From Roseicyclus sp041163945 (GTDB taxonomy: Bacteria > Pseudomonadota > Alphaproteobacteria > Rhodobacterales > Rhodobacteraceae), in the NCBI GenBank assembly GCA_041163945.1, contig JBEAQJ010000010.1:1-19612 (forward strand): a stretch of 19,612 nucleotides of DNA. The letters are read 5' to 3'. The translations under genes and the position numbers were made by a program. This document shows positions 14,940 to 19,612 of the stretch, piece after piece; position 1 is the stretch's first letter, and each line of letters opens with the position of its first letter. The notes under the pieces were generated by a model that did no database searches, had not been told where the DNA came from, and was given only the letters and a program-made list of their open reading frames with translations.

Positions 14940-15329
14940 GTGGGCGGACGTATCCTGCTGATCGAGGACGAAGGAAACATCCTTGAGGCCATCGGGTTCA
15001 TTCTCAGCCGAGCGGGTTGGGAAGTGCAGGGGCATGGCAACGGGGCCACGGCCTTGGATGCGGTCGCGCGCACCCGGCCCGACATGGTCGTTCTGGATGT
15101 GATGTTGCCCGGCTGTTCGGGGCTCGATATCCTGCGGGCGTTGCGCGACAGGCCCGAAACCGCCGCCTTGCCGATCTTGATGCTGACGGCCAAGGGCCAA
15201 GCCAAAGATCGCGAAACGGCGCTGGAACTGGGCGCCGATGCCTATCTGACGAAGCCCTTTTCCAATGCCGATCTCTTGGCGACGGTGGCACGGCTGGCCC
15301 AGGCCCGGGCCGAAAACGGTCGGGCCTGA
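14940..15329 (+). CDS. Single-domain response regulator
   Basis: A 129-residue receiver with no output domain. Acidic residues Glu9 and Asp10 lie in RILLIEDEGN, phospho-acceptor Asp53 in VVLDVMLPGCSG, Thr83 in LMLTAKG and Lys105 in YLTKPF, so it should accept phosphate normally. I chose the GTG at 14940, seven bases after gggagg; a longer frame would begin inside tRNA-Phe and is not credible. It is the first gene of a three-gene unit: the small membrane protein follows after five bases, then the symporter-type kinase. The kinase is its obvious donor. Since it lacks a DNA-binding domain it must act by protein contact, like CheY or Spo0F; its target is unknown. Confidence 0.9.
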   Translation: MGGRILLIEDEGNILEAIGFILSRAGWEVQGHGNGATALDAVARTRPDMVVLDVMLPGCSGLDILRALRDRPETAALPILMLTAKGQAKDRETALELGADAYLTKPFSNADLLATVARLAQARAENGRA

Positions 15330-15334
15330 ACGCC

Positions 15335-15640
15335 GTGGCGCGGCGCCTGTTTCTGGAACGGCGGACCTATCGGCAGAACCGGCTGCAAGATGCCGCACGG
15401 CTGTTGCCGGTGCTGGGGGCGGTGCTGGTCTTTGCGCCCGTGTTCATCCGTGGCGAAGCGACGGGGGCAGAGGGGCCCGATCTGGCGGATTGGCTTGTCT
15501 ATTATTTCGCGGTCTGGACCGGGTTGATTGCCCTGACCGCCTTTGTGTCGCGCGCTTTGACGCGCGGTGGCGGTGCGCAAGCCCCGCGTGCCCCATCCGG
15601 CTTCGGGTCCGACCCGGGCGCGGTCGATGAGGGCCGCTGA
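15335..15640 (+). CDS. Small protein with two membrane segments
   Basis: A 101-residue inner-membrane protein. A basic N-terminus (about 1-18, rich in Arg) precedes segment 1 (about 20-38, AARLLPVLGAVLVFAPVFI) and segment 2 (about 53-73, WLVYYFAVWTGLIALTAFV), followed by a polar Pro/Gly/Ala tail. The GTG start lies five bases after the regulator stop, and the final TGA shares its A with the kinase ATG. Such tight packing implies a joint role. Small two-segment proteins of the DUF4212 type accompany some sodium/solute symporters, and this may be a comparable subunit. I see no clear sequence match to DUF4212, so the comparison rests on size and topology. Confidence 0.8.
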   Translation: MARRLFLERRTYRQNRLQDAARLLPVLGAVLVFAPVFIRGEATGAEGPDLADWLVYYFAVWTGLIALTAFVSRALTRGGGAQAPRAPSGFGSDPGAVDEGR

Positions 15641-18321
15641 TGCTGAGTTTCAATGGGCTTGTCGCGGTCTGCGTGCTTTATGTGATGTTCTTGTTCGGCA
15701 TTGCCTTTCTGGCCGAAAAGCGCGCGGCCGAAGGCAAGGCGCGGTGGCTGAATTCACCGCTGACCTACACGCTTAGTCTTTCGATCTATACCACCGCCTG
15801 GACGTTTTACGGTGCCGTCGGATCGGCGGTGCGCAACGGGTTGGAGTTTCTGACGATCTATCTGGGGCCAACGCTGGTGTTCATCGGCTGGTTCTGGCTG
15901 TTGCGCAAACTGGTGCGCATCGGGCGGGCGCAGCGCATCACCTCGATCGCCGACATGATCTCCAGCCGCTATGGCAAATCGGGTGGCGTTGCGGCGCTGG
16001 TCACGATCTTGGCGGTGATCGGGGCCACGCCCTACATCGCGTTGCAGTTGCAATCGGTCACGCTGTCGTTTTCGGTGTTCGCGCGCCCCGGCGCCTTCGG
16101 GCCACCCAATGCCGGGCAGACGGCGATCTGGGTGGCGGCCGGATTGGCGTTGTTCACGATCATCTTCGGCACCCGCTCGCTGGATGTGAACGAACGCCAC
16201 CCGGGCCTGGTTTCTGCCATCGCGCTCGAGGCGATCGTCAAGCTGGCCGCGATCCTGGCGGTGGGGGTCTTCGTGGTCTGGGGCGTGGCCGATGGCCCGG
16301 CCGACATGCTGGCCCGGATCGAGGCCAGCCCGGTCAGCCAGACGGGGTGGAACGGGGCACGCTGGCTGGGGCTGACGGTGCTGGCGGGGGCGGCCATCTT
16401 GTGTTTGCCGCGGATGTTCCAGGTGTTGGTGGTTGAAAATTCCGACGAACGCCACCTGGCCACCGCCGGATGGGCGTTTCCGCTCTATCTGCTGCTGATC
16501 AGTGCCTTCGTGGTGCCCATCGCGGTGGTCGGGCTTGAGATGTTCGGGCCAGATGCCAACCCCGATGTCTTCGTGCTGACCGTGCCGCTGGAACGGCGCC
16601 AGGAAGGTCTGGCGCTTCTGGTTTTCCTGGGCGGGTTTTCGGCTGCGACCTCCATGGTGATCGTGGCGGCGCTGGCGCTGTCGACGATGGTGTCAAACCA
16701 CATCATCGTGCCGTTCTGGCTGCGCCTGACCCGCCACGATGATCCCATGTCCGGCGACATGCGGCGCGTGGCGCTGATGGCGCGACGGTTGTCGATCGCG
16801 GGCGTGATGTTTCTTGGCTATGGCTATTACCGCCTGTCGGGCGGCGCCGATGCCCTGGCCGATATCGGGCTGATCGCCTTTCTGGGCGTGGCCCAGATCC
16901 TGCCCGCGCTTCTGGGGGGGATCTTGTGGCGGGGCGCCACGCGGGTGGGGGCGGCGCTGGGCATTGGATCGGGGTTCGTGATCTGGATCTGGCTGTTGCT
17001 GATCCCCAACGTGGCGGAAACCGGCGGTGTGATGCCCCAGATGCTGACGGCCGGGCCCTTTGGGCTGGCGTGGTTAAGCCCGCTGACGCCGCTCGGTTTG
17101 CAAGCCACCGACCCGTTGCTGACGGCCATGGTGCTGTCTTTGGGGATCAACACATTCTTGTTCATCTTCGGTTCGCTCGTGTCCTTTCCGGGCCCGCTCG
17201 AACGGCTTCAGGGCGCGCAGTTCGTCAATGTCTACGATCATTCGCAGCCGCTTTATGGATGGCAGGGCGCATCGGGCACGGCCGATGATCTTTTGATCAT
17301 GGCCCAGCGAATTCTGGGCACCGGGCGTGCGGGGCGGCTGTTTCAGGGGGCGGCCGCGGCCCAGGGGCGCGGCACGGGTCTGCCCGAACCCACACCCGAT
17401 TTCCTCGAAGGTCTGGAACGTGAACTGGCGGGCTCGGTCGGGGCTGCGACCGCGCATGCCATGGTGGCCCAGATCGTCGGGGGCGCCAGCGTGTCGGTGC
17501 GTGATCTGTTGGCGGTGGCCGATGAAACCGCGCAGATCATGGAATATTCCACCCAGCTGGAAGCAAAATCCGAGGAGCTGGCCCAGACCGCCGCCCGCCT
17601 GCAGGAGGTCAACGCCAAGCTGACCGCGCTGTCGCTGCAAAAGGATGCGTTCCTGAGCCAGATCAGCCATGAGCTGCGCACACCGATGACCTCGATCCGG
17701 TCATTTTCGGAAATCCTGATGCAATCCAATGACATCGACGATGCCGACCGGGCGCGGTTTTCGCGCATCATCCATGATGAAACGCTGCGGCTGACGCGGC
17801 TGTTGGATGACCTGCTGGACCTGTCGGTGCTGGAAAACGGCCGTGTGAGCTTGCATGAAGCCGAGGCGCAGCTGTCCGATGTGCTGGATCGCGCGATCCA
17901 CGCGGCTGGCGCACAGGCCGACGGGCGGCTGAGCATCCGCCGCGACCCGGACGCCGAGGCCGTCACCCTTTGGACCGACCCCGACCGCCTGGCGCAGGTC
18001 TTCATCAACCTGATTTCCAATGCGCAGAAATATTGCGATGCCGCTGCCCCCGAGCTGACCGTCACGGTGCGCCAGATGCCAGGTCGGGTTCAGGTGGATT
18101 TTGCCGACAACGGCAGCGGCATCCCCAAGCGTCAGCAGGCGCTGATCTTTGAAAAATTTGCCCGCGCCGATACCGCCAGGGGCGCGCCGGGCGCCGGGCT
18201 TGGGCTGGCCATCAGCCGCGAGATCATGACGCGCCTTGGGGGCGGGCTGAGCTATGTTCCATCCGAGCAGGGCACGCGGTTTCGGGTGCGATTGCCGGCG
18301 CGGGCGCGGCGCGCGGCTTGA
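15640..18321 (+). CDS. CbrA-like sodium/solute symporter–histidine kinase fusion
   Basis: An 893-residue inner-membrane sensor. Residues about 5-510 are an SLC5/SSS-type symporter with about 13 hydrophobic segments. Residues about 545-630 (ADDLLIMAQRILG through ELAGSVGAATAHAMVAQIV) fit the STAC domain that links such transporters to signalling parts. A coiled coil (about 632-668) leads to HisKA with SHELRTP and His677, then HATPase with Asn794, DNGSGIP and GAGLGLAIS. No PAS or receiver domain is present. Architecture matches CbrA and CrbS, which sense or transport histidine or acetate-related nutrients, but the substrate here is not predictable. It overlaps the small membrane gene by one base, and the single-domain regulator upstream is the probable phosphate acceptor. 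Confidence 0.94.
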   Translation: MLSFNGLVAVCVLYVMFLFGIAFLAEKRAAEGKARWLNSPLTYTLSLSIYTTAWTFYGAVGSAVRNGLEFLTIYLGPTLVFIGWFWLLRKLVRIGRAQRITSIADMISSRYGKSGGVAALVTILAVIGATPYIALQLQSVTLSFSVFARPGAFGPPNAGQTAIWVAAGLALFTIIFGTRSLDVNERHPGLVSAIALEAIVKLAAILAVGVFVVWGVADGPADMLARIEASPVSQTGWNGARWLGLTVLAGAAILCLPRMFQVLVVENSDERHLATAGWAFPLYLLLISAFVVPIAVVGLEMFGPDANPDVFVLTVPLERRQEGLALLVFLGGFSAATSMVIVAALALSTMVSNHIIVPFWLRLTRHDDPMSGDMRRVALMARRLSIAGVMFLGYGYYRLSGGADALADIGLIAFLGVAQILPALLGGILWRGATRVGAALGIGSGFVIWIWLLLIPNVAETGGVMPQMLTAGPFGLAWLSPLTPLGLQATDPLLTAMVLSLGINTFLFIFGSLVSFPGPLERLQGAQFVNVYDHSQPLYGWQGASGTADDLLIMAQRILGTGRAGRLFQGAAAAQGRGTGLPEPTPDFLEGLERELAGSVGAATAHAMVAQIVGGASVSVRDLLAVADETAQIMEYSTQLEAKSEELAQTAARLQEVNAKLTALSLQKDAFLSQISHELRTPMTSIRSFSEILMQSNDIDDADRARFSRIIHDETLRLTRLLDDLLDLSVLENGRVSLHEAEAQLSDVLDRAIHAAGAQADGRLSIRRDPDAEAVTLWTDPDRLAQVFINLISNAQKYCDAAAPELTVTVRQMPGRVQVDFADNGSGIPKRQQALIFEKFARADTARGAPGAGLGLAISREIMTRLGGGLSYVPSEQGTRFRVRLPARARRAA

Positions 18322-18395
18322 CGGCATTTTAACCTTTTCGCGGGCAATCTTCGGTTCGGGTTCGCCCGGTTCCAAACGGTGAGTGTTTCCTGCCG

Positions 18396-19409
18396 ATGTC
18401 TGCCCTGCTTGAGAATCCGGCGCTGCGTCGCAAGATCACGGCCCATCTGCGCGCGCAGCCAGCGCCGCCCGATCCCACATGGGGGGCAGGGCGGGCCTTT
18501 GGGCGCGCCCTGCGCCGTGCGGGTGCAGCCTTTGACGGGCTGGGCCTTGTGCTGGGCCCGGTTCAGGCCACCACCCCCCAAGGTCTTGAGCCGGCCATGG
18601 AGGCCATCCCGCAACAGGGTCTTGTCGTGGTGCTGGAAGATGGCGCTGGACAGCGCGGCTTGATCGGGCTGTCGTCGGCCTTGGTCGATGCGCTGATCGA
18701 GGTGCAGACCACCGGTCGGGTCGAGGCCGATCTGCTGGCCCCGCGCCCGATCACCCGGATCGACGAGGCGCTCGCGCGGGATTTCGTCGATCTTGTCCTG
18801 GCGGGATTTGCACAGGAAGCCCAAGCGCTTGAGGGGCGCGATTGGCCCGACCGGATGGGCTATGGCAGCCGCATCGCCGATCCGGGGCAGATCAACCTGT
18901 TGTTGCCCGATGCCGATTATTGCGTGCTGGCCGCCGATGTAAGCTTTGACGGGGTGGACCGGCAGGCCCGGCTGGTGATGGCCGTGCCGCGGGGCGGATC
19001 GGCGGTGGTGCCCGCGGCCAAGGCCGTTGGCCGGCCGATCGATCCGGCGTGGCAGGGCGCGCGCGCGCGCATGTTGGCCAATCTGCGCCTGCCGCTCGAT
19101 GTGGTTTTGCTGCGCCAGACGCGCCCCTTGGCCGAGGTGCAGCGCCTTTCGATTGGCGATTTGTTGTTTTTTTCCAAGGCTGATCTGGAGCAGGTCGCGA
19201 TCGAAACGCCCGACGGGCGGGGGATCGCGCATGGCAAGTTGGGCCAGGTGAATGGGCAACGCGCGGTGCGTCTGCCAGCCGCCCCGGCGCAGGCCCAGCC
19301 CACCGATACGGCAGCCCGCATCGATATGGCGGGCATGCCCCCTCCCGCTGCCGATCCCGCGCCAAGGGGCACGATGGCCGCGCCTGTGGCACGGATCGTG
19401 GGCGCCTGA
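18396..19409 (+). CDS. FliM/FliN-family flagellar C-ring protein
   Basis: A 337-residue cytoplasmic protein of the flagellar switch family. Residues about 70-225 resemble the FliM middle (CheC-like) domain, including GLIGLSSALVDALIEVQ and ARDFVDLVLAGFAQE. Residues about 228-293 form a SpoA/FliN domain, from ANLRLPLDVVLL through RLSIGDLLFF to GKLGQVNGQRAV. A Pro/Ala-rich tail ends the protein. The N-terminus lacks the EIDxLL motif that binds phospho-CheY in standard FliM. It may be a second FliM-like protein or a divergent C-ring subunit. No other flagellar gene is in the window. Its ribosome site is weak; the ATG at 18396 is chosen as the first in frame. It begins 74 bases after the symporter kinase. 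Confidence 0.8.
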   Translation: MSALLENPALRRKITAHLRAQPAPPDPTWGAGRAFGRALRRAGAAFDGLGLVLGPVQATTPQGLEPAMEAIPQQGLVVVLEDGAGQRGLIGLSSALVDALIEVQTTGRVEADLLAPRPITRIDEALARDFVDLVLAGFAQEAQALEGRDWPDRMGYGSRIADPGQINLLLPDADYCVLAADVSFDGVDRQARLVMAVPRGGSAVVPAAKAVGRPIDPAWQGARARMLANLRLPLDVVLLRQTRPLAEVQRLSIGDLLFFSKADLEQVAIETPDGRGIAHGKLGQVNGQRAVRLPAAPAQAQPTDTAARIDMAGMPPPAADPAPRGTMAAPVARIVGA

Positions 19410-19429
19410 TTGGCGTGAGCGGCCACAGA

Positions 19430-19442
19430 ACGGATCTTCCGT
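19430..19442 (+). other. Short inverted repeat after the C-ring gene
   Basis: ACGGA-TCT-TCCGT, a five-pair stem with a three-base loop, lies 20 bases past the C-ring stop. It could be part of a weak terminator, but no T-run follows. Confidence 0.2.
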
Positions 19443-19471
19443 CCGGGTCGCGGGCAAGCTAGAGGGGGCGG

Positions 19472-19612
19472 ATGACATCCGCCCATGCCCCCTTGCCTGT
19501 TTTGCGTCTGAAGCCCAAGGCCGATGCGCGTGCAATCCGTCACGGCCACCCCTGGGCTTGGGCCGACGATCTGGTTCTTGATCGCCGCGCGCGCGCCATA
19601 CCCGCCGGTGCC
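19472..19612 (+). CDS. RlmI-like class I SAM-dependent rRNA methyltransferase, 5' part
   Basis: The first 47 codons of a gene that continues beyond the window. The segment VLRLKPKADARAIRHGHPWAW followed by DDLVLD matches the N-terminal PUA-type domain of RlmI/RlmK-family 23S rRNA cytosine methyltransferases, whose start has a basic residue, Gly/Arg-His-Pro-Trp motif. The ATG at 19472 follows gaggggg at good distance. The methyltransferase domain is outside the window, so the exact modified base cannot be judged. Confidence 0.7.
   Translation, partial: MTSAHAPLPVLRLKPKADARAIRHGHPWAWADDLVLDRRARAIPAGA

Noticed and set aside
18329..18334. TTAACC upstream of the C-ring gene as a CtrA half-site
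   Set aside because: A single six-base match without the second half-site at the right spacing is too weak.
18252..19535. 427-residue minus-strand frame opposite the C-ring gene
   Set aside because: Antisense to a frame with SpoA domain features; the composition is typical of a shadow.

Overview
This is a GC-rich window whose gene content points to an alphaproteobacterium of the order Rhodobacterales. The pointers are DUF2948 and UPF0262 proteins, the run murA – DUF2948 – hisD – UPF0262 – low-molecular-weight phosphatase – infA – maf – short rng – yacG, and a histidine kinase fused to a sodium/solute symporter. That placement comes from recalled family knowledge, not from a search. No insertion sequence, CRISPR array, phage gene or integrase was seen.

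Layout. (1) 1-4420: the 3' part of a zinc-binding ABC transporter protein (ZnuA) converges on a large membrane-bound hybrid histidine kinase (HisKA, HATPase, receiver, HPt). The kinase is divergent from a NarL/LuxR-type response regulator. Between them lies an AT-rich control region with a 15-base inverted repeat. (2) 4483-5614: two small minus-strand genes, one unrecognised and one a degenerate receiver-like protein, followed by tRNA-Thr(GGT). (3) 5989-14643: a housekeeping block running left to right, covering cell wall (murA), histidine synthesis (hisD), translation (infA), nucleotide quality control (maf), RNA processing (rng) and yacG. Two minus-strand single genes sit inside it: a c-type cytochrome before hisD and an MltB-like lytic transglycosylase between rng and yacG. 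(4) 14751-14825: tRNA-Phe(GAA). (5) 14940-18321: a tight three-gene unit of single-domain response regulator, two-membrane-segment small protein and CbrA-like SSS–STAC–histidine kinase. (6) 18396-19612: a stand-alone FliM/FliN-family C-ring protein, then the first 47 codons of an RlmI-like rRNA methyltransferase that runs off the window.

How the genes may work together. The hybrid kinase and its divergent LuxR-type partner contain every site needed for a His-Asp-His-Asp phosphorelay. The second signalling unit couples a transporter-like sensor to a receiver with no output domain. Because a flagellar C-ring family protein follows directly, a link from nutrient sensing to motility is a reasonable but unproven idea. 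The housekeeping block has several overlapping start/stop junctions (murA/DUF2948, hisD/UPF0262, maf/rng), which suggest translational coupling.

The most novel material is the symporter-kinase unit with its small membrane protein and C-ring neighbour, the degenerate receiver protein, and the inverted repeat between the divergent phosphorelay genes. None of these is proven to be a new system from sequence alone.
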